The notes beneath the pieces are model-generated. The model was not told where the DNA came from, ran no database searches, and saw only the letters and a list, made by a program, of their open reading frames with translations. This document shows, piece by piece, positions 51,546 through 59,599 of a stretch of DNA of 64,000 bases. A program made the position numbers and the translations under genes. Source of the stretch: Desulfitobacterium sp038181555 (GTDB lineage Bacteria; Bacillota; Desulfitobacteriia; Desulfitobacteriales; Desulfitobacteriaceae); assembly GCF_038181555.1 (NCBI RefSeq), contig NZ_JBBWUA010000017.1, forward strand, positions 5,789 to 69,788, in the 5' to 3' direction. Positions within the stretch are counted from its first letter, which is position 1. Each line of letters starts with the position of its first letter.

Positions 51546-51914
51546 TTAGAGAACGCCCCAAAGACGGGTATATTCCACATCTAAGACAAATTCATCATCT
51601 CCAAAGCCATTCTCCTCTAAAATCTTGCAAGCCTTATTAAACTCAAAAGATTCGGTCTCCATTAAGATATGATCCTTCCAACCGGTGACTGCCCAGTCAT
51701 CATGAGCATTTTTAAGTAATTCCATCATTTGGGCGATACGCTCTAGTCGCCAATTCAAAAATTGATTAAAGTTGCGAACCGCTTGAGGGGAAACATTTTT
51801 CACTTTAACAATATCATTAAGGGGTGGCCTTTCGCCCGGTTGCCAATCCTTCTTCTCAAAAAAATAAAATAAAAAACGAGCTCTTTGAACACATGTCTCA
51901 TTATCTGGATGCAT
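51546..51914 (-). CDS. Uncharacterised 122-residue protein between two YeiH genes
   Basis: It starts MHPDNETCVQRARFLFYFFE. It is mostly helical by eye and rich in aromatic and acidic residues, with no signal peptide and no membrane segment. I do not recognise a family. A GGGG site lies 8 bases before the ATG. It lies 48 bases downstream of the second YeiH gene and ends in its own terminator, so the two are probably one transcript. It might be a regulatory partner of the transporter. Confidence 0.72.
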   Translation of the reverse strand: MHPDNETCVQRARFLFYFFEKKDWQPGERPPLNDIVKVKNVSPQAVRNFNQFLNWRLERIAQMMELLKNAHDDWAVTGWKDHILMETESFEFNKACKILEENGFGDDEFVLDVEYTRLWGVL

Positions 51915-51962
51915 ACTGCATTCCCCTTTCCTTATTTTTTCCCGATGACTAACAGGTTCCCT

Positions 51963-53315
51963 TTATCTTACCGTCATCCAATAGCTACCCATAACGATAA
52001 CGGATAAAAGATATCCTAATGGTACATTGATTAGAATCCCCGTAGTAAATGCCGCAAACGGTTTCCAGCCTATGGATGTTAGTTCACGAAAACGGCTAGT
52101 TAATCCAATCGAAAGAAATGTAAAGATAAACGTCCAATTTCTTAATTCTACGATAGGGCTAATAATATAAGTCGATATATCTTTATTCATCGAGGAATCT
52201 GCAAAGGCTGTTAAAACTGTAACGATTATCGATGCAATCATAAAGCCAAGGACAAACTTAGGAAAACGAATCCAAATTTCAGCGGCATCAGGTTTTGAAC
52301 CAACATATCGTTTCTCCCAAGTCGTTACCGAAAATAAAGCCATGATAAAGCACCAAACTCCAATAAACATATCACGACCAACGACTTTCATCAATGTGAA
52401 GGTCTTTATGGCTTGCTCATTAATAGCCGCGGCTGCAGCCATTCCAGGGGCATCTGCTAATGCAGCAGTACCAATCCAAGCTCCGGCCGGACCTGGCGCA
52501 ATCTCCAACAAGCTAATTGCGAACGGTAGCACAAAGATCATGACAATAGACCACATGACCACCAGCGAAATCGCTATCGATACTTGCTTTTTTTCAGCTT
52601 TAACCGCTCCACCAATAGCGATAGAAGCCGAGACCCCACATATGGAGCCTCCTGCCGCTAATGTTGCTGCAAAACGATTATCTAACCCAAAAAACCGTGT
52701 CGCTGTCCAATAAATGGTCATAAAGGTCGCTATGGCAATAATTGTGGCTTGAGCAAAAGCCGTAAAACCCGCTTGGAGAATTAGGGTGATTGGCAGTGAA
52801 GCCCCCAGCAAAACAATGCCAACTTTGACATAGAAGTCAGTCTTAAGAGCATTGCTCATCCAACTAGGGGTCCTTACGATATTACCTAGAATAAGCCCAA
52901 CAAGCAAGGCCAACACAGGCGTCTCAATATTATATTTCCTCATAACTTCCCAGGAACCTAAGACTGTAATTCCCACACTTAGGATAAAAAGAACCGTAAA
53001 TCCTAAGGCAAAAGGCCACATTTTTTGCTTAAGAGCCTTTATCGGTAGCCCAAACAAACAAAGGAAAAATAAGTATAGCACTAGCAATGCGCTAAGATGA
53101 TCCGTGATATATTGAATAGCTATTTTGAAATCGTTATAGTGTGGCACTTTTAGAACGAGCCAGGTTAAAAGCGTATTCTTCTGGTAAAAAAGAATGATCG
53201 CCAATAGGATAACTGCTACACCTAGCCATACCGCCCAATATTCCTCTGTTTTCCAAAGCGCCGAATAACCCTCTTTAGGAGTCGTTCGTTTCCTTGAGAG
53301 GGTAGTTTTACCCAT
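51963..53315 (-). CDS. YeiH-family (UPF0324) putative sulfate/sulfite exporter, copy 2
   Basis: A 450-residue paralogue of the 49804-51150 product. FAATLAAGGSICGVSASIAI with GGAVKAEK and WIGTAALADAPGMAAAAAIN match it closely, and the tail FTTGILINVPLGYLLSVIVM is near-identical. The N-terminal third is more divergent. AAGGAG precedes the ATG. A hairpin plus U-run lies in its leader (53385-53419). No sigma-54 promoter was found for this copy, so the two paralogues seem differently controlled. Confidence 0.88.
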   Translation of the reverse strand: MGKTTLSRKRTTPKEGYSALWKTEEYWAVWLGVAVILLAIILFYQKNTLLTWLVLKVPHYNDFKIAIQYITDHLSALLVLYLFFLCLFGLPIKALKQKMWPFALGFTVLFILSVGITVLGSWEVMRKYNIETPVLALLVGLILGNIVRTPSWMSNALKTDFYVKVGIVLLGASLPITLILQAGFTAFAQATIIAIATFMTIYWTATRFFGLDNRFAATLAAGGSICGVSASIAIGGAVKAEKKQVSIAISLVVMWSIVMIFVLPFAISLLEIAPGPAGAWIGTAALADAPGMAAAAAINEQAIKTFTLMKVVGRDMFIGVWCFIMALFSVTTWEKRYVGSKPDAAEIWIRFPKFVLGFMIASIIVTVLTAFADSSMNKDISTYIISPIVELRNWTFIFTFLSIGLTSRFRELTSIGWKPFAAFTTGILINVPLGYLLSVIVMGSYWMTVR

Positions 53316-53384
53316 CTATCTAATTCTCCTTTACAGTTCCAATCACTAAATACAATACTAGGACAACCCGGCTCATTTATCAAG

Positions 53385-53419
53385 CAAAAAAGATGATCCA
53401 TGTTAATCCACGAATCATC
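53385..53419 (-). terminator. Hairpin and U-run in the leader of yeiH copy 2
   Basis: On the minus strand GATGAT...ATCATC forms an imperfect stem over 28 bases and is followed by TTTTTTG. It ends about 70 bases before the start codon. Since the upstream gene (53631-53801) has its own terminator, this may be an attenuator. Confidence 0.55.
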
Positions 53420-53514
53420 TAAGCATTTTCAATTTTTCTATGATCTTTTTTAGGTAATACTCCGTTTAGTCTAGCAGATAGGAGAACCAAAGACAAACGA
53501 ATTCAAGAAAAAAC

Positions 53515-53544
53515 GAGTGTGATTTCCCCAAGAAATCAACACTC
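53515..53544. terminator. Bidirectional terminator after the small zinc-ribbon gene
   Basis: GAGTGT and ACACTC enclose GATTTC/GAAATC, an almost continuous stem with a 5-base loop. T-runs follow on the plus strand (ATTTTTATTTT) and on the minus strand (GTTTTTTC). Confidence 0.8.
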
Positions 53545-53630
53545 ATTTTTATTTTAGACCTTATCTATTTAGGCAATGACTGGATATGTGAACTAGACTA
53601 GACTATCCGATAATGAAGTCAAAATCACTC

Positions 53631-53801
53631 CTAAAGGAAGCTTCCATTATCCGAGCATTCACGACAGACACACCAATAAACTTCTTGAACATACAAAGAC
53701 TCAGACCAGTCCGGTTTAATCGCCGTAACCACTTGAACTTTTTCCTTACCTCCACAAACTTCACATACGAGACTGTCGAACTTTTCCTCTATCTTTGTCA
53801 T
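53631..53801 (-). CDS. Small Cys-rich (zinc-ribbon-like) protein, 56 residues
   Basis: It starts MTKIEEKFDSLVCEVCGGKE at the ATG at 53801, with GGGGGAAGG upstream. One Cys-x2-Cys lies at residues 13-16 and CVCREC near 45-50 supplies the second set, so a zinc ribbon is likely. Unknown function. A terminator follows, so it is a single-gene unit. Confidence 0.65.
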   Translation of the reverse strand: MTKIEEKFDSLVCEVCGGKEKVQVVTAIKPDWSESLYVQEVYWCVCRECSDNGSFL

Positions 53802-53920
53802 CTTGCCTTCCCCCTCAGAGTTTTTGTATGTTATCATATTTCGGGTTCCAGCAAAATGACAGCTTAAATGCTTAAATATTAGTGCACAAGCAAGGCATGC
53901 TTATTGATCTGATCCCTCAA

Positions 53921-54823
53921 CTAAAGAATGGACTCAGTCTTCTGCTTTCCTACCTTAATTAACAACACAAGCGCAACTAAAATCCAAGGAATTCCTCCCA
54001 GCAGACCGGTCATGGCCGGACCAAGGAGCGGATTATAGCCGCTTACTGTCAAATACACAGGAAGTGCTGCACCGGCATTCACTGTAGAATGAATCATGGC
54101 CGCAGGAATGGCACTATCCATTTTGATCGTGGCATAACCTTCCACTATTCCTAGGACGACGCAAAAGATAATCATGGCCAAAATACCCAGCCAGGGATAG
54201 CCTATATACTCAGTTCCATAGTTATGACCCATAACAATCACAGGAAGATGCCATATCCCCCAGATCACCCCGGTAATCACCAAAGCCGCTCGATCGGAGT
54301 ATAACTCCCGTAATTTGGGTAAAAGATACCCTCGCCAGCCCAGTTCTTCTCCCAAGGTGGGAATAATATTGACCACCGGACCTAGAAGAGCTACCTGCAA
54401 AATGGTCAGCAGCAGCAGATTCGGCGCAGAGATCCCACCACGGTCACTAGCGGCCAGCATTTCCGTTAACACACTCAGCTCAGGGTCAAAGGTTCCGGGA
54501 AAGATCAAAAAGTAAACTACCCCACTCAAAAACAATAAAACTGTAGGGCCAAATAACACCAGCAAATACCCCTTGATATTCCTCTTAAAATGGGGGCGCA
54601 AATACATTTTTTGAAAGCCTTCTCTGGTGATGAGTCTAGTCAATAAACTGCTTAGGGTCGGGGTAACCATTGCCCCAGCTAGAATCGCTATGGATAACCC
54701 TTGCCCATAGGTTAGCCCCAAAAATGGGATGAGTAGAAAGGTCGCCCACCCTAAGACAATAGCGGATACAACAAATAGGATTAACCGTTGCTTGGTTGCT
54801 CTGTTTTCCTGTCTTCGTTCCAT
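53921..54823 (-). CDS. CPBP-family intramembrane metalloprotease
   Basis: A 300-residue protein with about eight helices. PTLGEELGWRGYLLPKL is the EExxWR motif and VIWGIWHLPVI supplies the second His motif; HSTVNAG near the end is the third. These form the CAAX-protease/bacteriocin-processing active site. In bacteria such proteins often act in peptide processing or immunity; the substrate here is unknown. It lies 28 bases downstream of the XRE regulator gene, so co-expression is likely. Confidence 0.88.
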   Translation of the reverse strand: MERRQENRATKQRLILFVVSAIVLGWATFLLIPFLGLTYGQGLSIAILAGAMVTPTLSSLLTRLITREGFQKMYLRPHFKRNIKGYLLVLFGPTVLLFLSGVVYFLIFPGTFDPELSVLTEMLAASDRGGISAPNLLLLTILQVALLGPVVNIIPTLGEELGWRGYLLPKLRELYSDRAALVITGVIWGIWHLPVIVMGHNYGTEYIGYPWLGILAMIIFCVVLGIVEGYATIKMDSAIPAAMIHSTVNAGAALPVYLTVSGYNPLLGPAMTGLLGGIPWILVALVLLIKVGKQKTESIL

Positions 54824-54851
54824 GGTTATTCCCCCTTATCTCTTTCCTCCA

Positions 54852-55964
54852 TCACCGAAGTGCATTCCCCTGAAGCTTGTCAACGATTCTTTGGAAGCCC
54901 TTATCCTCGGCAAGCACCGCGAAGGTCGGATTTTGAACCACGGCATCGGCCATGCTTTGGCGGATGGTCTTCTCATCTCGGGGCAAGTTCGTCCCCAGAT
55001 CTAGATCCTCCAGCCAACTATCCAGCTGGTCGAAAAATGCGTCCCCGTGCAAAGACAGGGGATAAATATCCCCAGTGACCAAAGCGGTATACTCTTGGAG
55101 CATCGCTAAGGCTTTATCCTGATGCCCCTGAGCAACATACCCCTGCGCAGCAGTTAGATAGATACCCACGGTAACGGCAGGATGCAGCCGCTTGATATCA
55201 AAGGCCTCCACCATGGCCAGGGCACGCCGGAGCATTTCCTCAAACTTTTCGCGTTCGTCGATGCAGAGGGCCATATAGGCAGGGAAAAAGTTGAATAGAA
55301 CCACGATATTTTGAAAGATCCCTACCTGTAGGATTGACTTCGCTTCATTGACACGCCCCGTCATTTGATAGGCCGAAGCTAAGAGAGATTCGGGAGGCAT
55401 AGCCGGCTCGATTTTTCCTTCCAGTAGCTCCAGCACAGCCTGGGAATCCCCGAGTGCAAGGTTACACAGGGCCTCCAAGTATAACGCTTGCCTTGTGAAT
55501 GACACATCATCGCTTTCCTCCCTGACCCGAATAAATAAAGCTTTCGCCTCGGCAATCAAAGCAGCTGTTTTTTGCGAATCCTTAGGCAGTCCCCCATGAT
55601 TAATCATCAAAAGCCCCATTTGCAGCAATAAAGGGAAGCAGGAATAATACTTCTTGATGATCAGATGGCATTCTTCTAAGACTTCATCGACAGGTTTTGA
55701 CGCAAAATCCGCCGACAGTCTTTTATAAAGCTGACGAATATCTTCTTTTCTCATTTGGGGCTTATAGTCCATCAATTCATCAATGCTAATATTAAAATAG
55801 GCCGCTAGCTGAGGAAGAAAGGTCACATCAGGATAGCTTTGCCCTGTCTCCCACTTGGAGACCGAAGCCTTAGAAACCCCCATATAACTTGCCAATTCAT
55901 CTTGGGTAATCCCCTTTTCCCTACGCTTATTAACTATGACCTGAGCAATATTTATTTCCTTCAT
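54852..55964 (-). CDS. XRE-family regulator with helical-repeat C-terminal domain
   Basis: About 370 residues from the ATG at 55964; GTG and ATG codons at 55973 and 55970 lie too close to the AAAGGTGAGG site. KRREKGITQDELASYMGVSK and ASVSKWETGQSYPDV form a classical XRE helix-turn-helix (residues 10-65). The rest is all-helical and TPR-like, as in peptide-sensing regulators of the Rgg/PlcR kind. A signalling peptide is thus possible; none was found. It sits immediately upstream of the CPBP protease gene, a sensible pairing for peptide processing. Confidence 0.85.
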   Translation of the reverse strand: MKEINIAQVIVNKRREKGITQDELASYMGVSKASVSKWETGQSYPDVTFLPQLAAYFNISIDELMDYKPQMRKEDIRQLYKRLSADFASKPVDEVLEECHLIIKKYYSCFPLLLQMGLLMINHGGLPKDSQKTAALIAEAKALFIRVREESDDVSFTRQALYLEALCNLALGDSQAVLELLEGKIEPAMPPESLLASAYQMTGRVNEAKSILQVGIFQNIVVLFNFFPAYMALCIDEREKFEEMLRRALAMVEAFDIKRLHPAVTVGIYLTAAQGYVAQGHQDKALAMLQEYTALVTGDIYPLSLHGDAFFDQLDSWLEDLDLGTNLPRDEKTIRQSMADAVVQNPTFAVLAEDKGFQRIVDKLQGNALR

Positions 55965-56150
55965 GATCATCACCTCACCTTTAATTTTAGCCAGCTTAAG
56001 AAGGAATACAATGGATTCGCAGTTAACATACAGTGGAAAAAATCAACCAATGCGATATAGAGAAGAAAGTTGCCAAAAACCTTACTTTAACTAAAGCTTA
56101 GAAGAATTTATCCCAGGAGTGGAAAACCTTTAATATTAAGAGCATTAAAA

Positions 56151-56192
56151 AGGACCGTAGTAGATGAACTTTTGTTCATTACTGTGGTCCTT
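56151..56192 (-). terminator. Terminator after the anchored unknown protein gene
   Basis: AGGACC and GGTCCT close a long stem (with GTAGTA/TACTGT and ATGAAC/GTTCAT inside). On the minus strand TTTTTAATG follows. It lies about 58 bases after the stop at 56250. Confidence 0.8.
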
Positions 56193-56249
56193 CATTATCT
56201 AACAATCCTATACTTCCGAGTACTTCAAATCGTCAAGCCTTAATAAGCC

Positions 56250-57155
56250 TTACTTATCTTGATAAGGTGTATAAAGGACCTTGCCCTCTTGATCCGTGAT
56301 TATAACCTCACCCATCCATCTCCACTCTTCTCCATGGACTGGGTCGGCATTTTCATCAAGGGTTAGCTTTTCGATGATGGCCTTATGATTTAAGCCTAAG
56401 CTATCCGTTGCGATGACGGACATGGTTAGGGTTTCCCCTGCTGAAAGCGTCCATTTCTTATCAAACTCTGTCCAGAGACCACCGGTATTAACGGGCTCTT
56501 CCGTAACGACTTTTCCATCGACATCGACCACAAAAAGTGCTTTCTCTATAGTATTATTTTCTACGGGCTTAACCTCTAGGCTTAAATTCCCTTTGCCATG
56601 ATATTCGCCGGACAATTCCTTGGAGTTCTTGCTATAAATCGTCCCGCTATTTCTCTCGAGTCGGGCATGGACAGCTGGTAACACACTCCATTGTAGGTTC
56701 TCCATAATTTCTAGCTTTTCTGTTTTCTCAATACCACTGTCTGCTAAAACAACCTTGGCCTCGATGGGTTTAAAAATATCTACCCCTACCGTGCCGGTAA
56801 ATGTTGTCCCGTTTTTACTCATGGTCACATTTTCATCCGATACAAAGAGTGTAGCTCGAGTGTCTGCCTTCGTTTCCTTCGGTGTGATATTAAAGGTTAT
56901 AGGTACCGTCAGCTTCTCGCTATCAACCTTACCAAATGAATAGTCGTAGCTATCGACAATGCTGGATTGGCGTTTAAGCATGGAATCAATATTGGTGTAG
57001 ATGTTGTTCATCTGCATCGACTGATTAGATTCTAGATGAGCCAACTGATTCTGCGTGTCCTGCAACTTCCTCTGCAAATCCCCGATATTCGCAAGGGATA
57101 TCCCCTGCAAAACAATAAGTATCGCAATTAAAATAAGTGGAAGATTCTTTTTCAT
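56250..57155 (-). CDS. Membrane-anchored extracellular protein of unknown function
   Basis: A 301-residue protein. One N-terminal hydrophobic segment (residues 5-24) is followed by a short coiled coil (DLQRKLQDTQNQLAHLES). The remainder is beta-rich with repeated Thr/Val/Lys patterns and no Cys, as in surface-exposed domains. No family was recognised. GAGGGGGAT precedes the ATG. A single-gene unit with terminator. Confidence 0.75.
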   Translation of the reverse strand: MKKNLPLILIAILIVLQGISLANIGDLQRKLQDTQNQLAHLESNQSMQMNNIYTNIDSMLKRQSSIVDSYDYSFGKVDSEKLTVPITFNITPKETKADTRATLFVSDENVTMSKNGTTFTGTVGVDIFKPIEAKVVLADSGIEKTEKLEIMENLQWSVLPAVHARLERNSGTIYSKNSKELSGEYHGKGNLSLEVKPVENNTIEKALFVVDVDGKVVTEEPVNTGGLWTEFDKKWTLSAGETLTMSVIATDSLGLNHKAIIEKLTLDENADPVHGEEWRWMGEVIITDQEGKVLYTPYQDK

Positions 57156-57265
57156 GATTATCCCCCTCTATTTTTTCCTCTATTGTCTATAGGAACCTTT
57201 CTTGATCTATGTACTTTAGACACATTGTATCAGATTTCCTCCAGCAAAAGGGAAGCTTTGTAAAA

Positions 57266-57305
57266 AGACCGTAGTAATCCGCACTGTTGCCGGTTACTAC
57301 GGTCT
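57266..57305 (-). terminator. Terminator after the third molybdoenzyme operon
   Basis: AGACCGTAGTAA and TTACTACGGTCT pair over 12 bases, followed on the minus strand by TTTTACAA. It lies 34 bases past the stop at 57339. The GACCGTAGTA arm is shared with the terminator at 56151-56192. Confidence 0.85.
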
Positions 57306-57338
57306 CTATCAATATCTTGCTCTTACCAAGAGGCCAGC

Positions 57339-58637
57339 CTATTTTCTCGATGCGTTAGGTAAAAAATTGTACAGCCTAAAGGCAAGCGCAATTACAAATA
57401 GAACTACCCCAAAGGGAAGCAATCCTAAAGCCATCTCTAGAAGGGTGGGGAAATAGGGCCAAGAGCTGACAAAGGAAGACACCCCTTCCTGATAGGCGCC
57501 GGTTGCTACAGGATAAGTCCAAGCCTCAATTCCTGCCCCGTTGATATTCAAGGTCAAGGGGATGGCGTTGAAGGAAGGGAACATCAACATCATCCGATGG
57601 GCGAAAACCCCGATAAAGAGCAGGATACAGCCGAGGATGAGGGATTTAGGGGAGCTATTTCCCCTTTTCGTAAAGAAAAAGATCATGGTAAAGGCGGGCA
57701 AAAGTAGCTCCGTCCCATATAAAAACTTATATTCGCCAAAGAGCAGAGCAAAAAGCTCATGACCTTCTGCGCTTCCCCACCAACCATGAATCAGAAGATC
57801 CACTGCCACAAAGAAGAAATGCACGATCAGGGCACCGGCGACAATGACCGCGAGGGTCTTAAATGCCTCCTGATATTCCGCAAAGCCTTCTTTACCCACA
57901 TAGAGAAGGGAGATCAGAAGCACCAGAGCTGTTCCAGAGGCGACTGCCACCGCAATGAAGTCCGGGGGTAATATGGCCGTATTCCACCAACCGCGCGAGG
58001 CTTGGGTGGCGAAAATCAAAGCGGTTACCGTATGGATCAGCACCGCAAAGGGCAGGCCGATGATCGCTACGCGCTTAGACCACTTCTTGGAGAAAAGCTG
58101 AATTTCTTCTGGGGAGTGCTTTTTAGTCCACCCATTTAAAAAGCCTCGACCCTCTCTATGCCAATCAGGCAAAAGCTGCACATAGACACTTAAGAAGGTG
58201 ACCACAATATAAGCACTTATGACAATAACGTCCCAGACCAGAGGGGAACTGAAGTTGGGATGGAGGAGCATCTGATAGATTCGGTCAATACGACCCATAT
58301 CCGGCAAAATCATGGCACCCGCCCCTAGGGAACAGGCAAAAGCTGATAAGGAAGCAATCCTCGTCAAGGGTTTGAGCTTTTCTAAGTTAAAGAGATAGAC
58401 GGAGGAAGAGACAATCAGTCCTCCCGCCGCAATCCCCACAAAGAAAGCAAAGGTGGCGATATAGAGTCCCCAGCTAAAGGAATTTCGCATATTGGTGACA
58501 ATGAGGCCTGCCTTTAATTGATAACCCCAGGCACTCAAGGCTATCAGCAGGAGAACCGCCCCTAGCACAAGTACTCCATTGATTGGCTTACGGGCAACAG
58601 GGATCGTCCGAGTAGTGACCACATTATTCTGTGCCAA
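57339..58637 (-). CDS. NrfD-type membrane anchor of the third molybdoenzyme
   Basis: A 432-residue protein with about ten helices. SWGLYIATFAFFVGIAAGGL is the opening block of the long NrfD/PsrC/HybB-type anchors, and SSPLVWDVIVISAYIVV and HTVTALIFATQASRGWWNTA follow. It should connect the quinone pool to the ferredoxin subunit at 58913. The start is a TTG at 58637 with AAAGGGTGAA upstream. A 275-base A-rich spacer separates it from the ferredoxin gene. Confidence 0.87.
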   Translation of the reverse strand: MAQNNVVTTRTIPVARKPINGVLVLGAVLLLIALSAWGYQLKAGLIVTNMRNSFSWGLYIATFAFFVGIAAGGLIVSSSVYLFNLEKLKPLTRIASLSAFACSLGAGAMILPDMGRIDRIYQMLLHPNFSSPLVWDVIVISAYIVVTFLSVYVQLLPDWHREGRGFLNGWTKKHSPEEIQLFSKKWSKRVAIIGLPFAVLIHTVTALIFATQASRGWWNTAILPPDFIAVAVASGTALVLLISLLYVGKEGFAEYQEAFKTLAVIVAGALIVHFFFVAVDLLIHGWWGSAEGHELFALLFGEYKFLYGTELLLPAFTMIFFFTKRGNSSPKSLILGCILLFIGVFAHRMMLMFPSFNAIPLTLNINGAGIEAWTYPVATGAYQEGVSSFVSSWPYFPTLLEMALGLLPFGVVLFVIALAFRLYNFLPNASRK

Positions 58638-58912
58638 AATTTTTTCACCCTTTCCGTTCCTACTCTGTATTTTGTTTTATCTTCTTACTTTTTTTAATCT
58701 TTTAGTATAGTTTTTTAGTCTTTTTGACTTTTAGTATTTAGTCCTTTAACTTTTTAGCTTTTTAATTCTTTTTGTGCTTTCTTTGATTTTATCTACTTTG
58801 CAAATTCTCTTTACCTTCACTTATTGTACCTAGTTTATTTTCTTTGAATTTCTTCACCAACGCCCTTTACTAGGATCAAATAAAATTTTAACGTCATTGC
58901 CCTCTATAATCC
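58638..58912 (-). other. A-rich, structure-poor spacer inside the operon
   Basis: On the transcribed strand this is almost all A with G, such as CTAAAAAGTTAAAGGACTAA. Loose copies of ACTAAAAG and CTAAAAA recur. No open frame or hairpin is supported. It separates the ferredoxin and NrfD genes that normally sit within a few bases of each other. Confidence 0.6.
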
Positions 58913-59599
58913 CTACCGATTAGGCTTACTAGCTAGCAGATAATAGACTTTAGGTTGAGTCCCCAAATCTTCTTTTAAACGGAAAGCCTGACGATCACGG
59001 ATTAGGCGACTCACCTCTGAATCAGGATCCTCCAGATCTCCGAAAATCCGCGCTCGAGAAGGACAGGCTTGAACACATGCCGGATCTTTCCCTTGGGAGG
59101 TGTATTGGAAGCAAAAAGTGCATTTCTCCACGACCCCTACCGGGCGATTGGGCGTATAGACTAGTCGTCCATCCTTGTCTCTGGCCTCCGCCGGATATCC
59201 ATATTCATAGCCTTCCTTATAGCCGGCTCGCTCCTTAACTTCCTTAGGATCTTCCCAATTAAACTGACGCACATTATAGGGACAAGCGGCGATGCAATAG
59301 CGACAACCGATACATCGTTCATAATCCACAAGAACGACGCCCCGCTCATCCGTATAGGTCGCCCCCACCGGACAAACCTTTTCACAGGGGGCATTATCAC
59401 ACATCTGGCAGGAAACCGGCAGGAAATTCATTTGCAAGTTCCCTTCTTCCCCCACAGCACTTTGATGATAGGGACTGCCGGGAGTAAAGACCCGATTCCA
59501 CCAAGTTCCCGGGGGCTGAGCATTATGGGCTTTACAGGCTACTGCACAGGTGCGGCAACCGATACATTTATCCAAATCAATGACCATTCCTAATTTCAT
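58913..59599 (-). CDS. Four-cluster ferredoxin subunit of the third molybdoenzyme
   Basis: A 228-residue protein. Cys groups are CIGCRTCAVAC, CQMCDNAPCEKVCP, CIGCRYCIAACPYN and CTFC...PACVQACP, all four intact. This is the DmsB/PhsB/NrfC type. The ATG overlaps the stop of the catalytic subunit by 4 bases (ATGA). An insertion of about 30 residues between groups III and IV (KERAGYKEGYEYGYPAEARD) is longer than in the 2785-3333 paralogue. Confidence 0.92.
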   Translation of the reverse strand: MKLGMVIDLDKCIGCRTCAVACKAHNAQPPGTWWNRVFTPGSPYHQSAVGEEGNLQMNFLPVSCQMCDNAPCEKVCPVGATYTDERGVVLVDYERCIGCRYCIAACPYNVRQFNWEDPKEVKERAGYKEGYEYGYPAEARDKDGRLVYTPNRPVGVVEKCTFCFQYTSQGKDPACVQACPSRARIFGDLEDPDSEVSRLIRDRQAFRLKEDLGTQPKVYYLLASKPNR

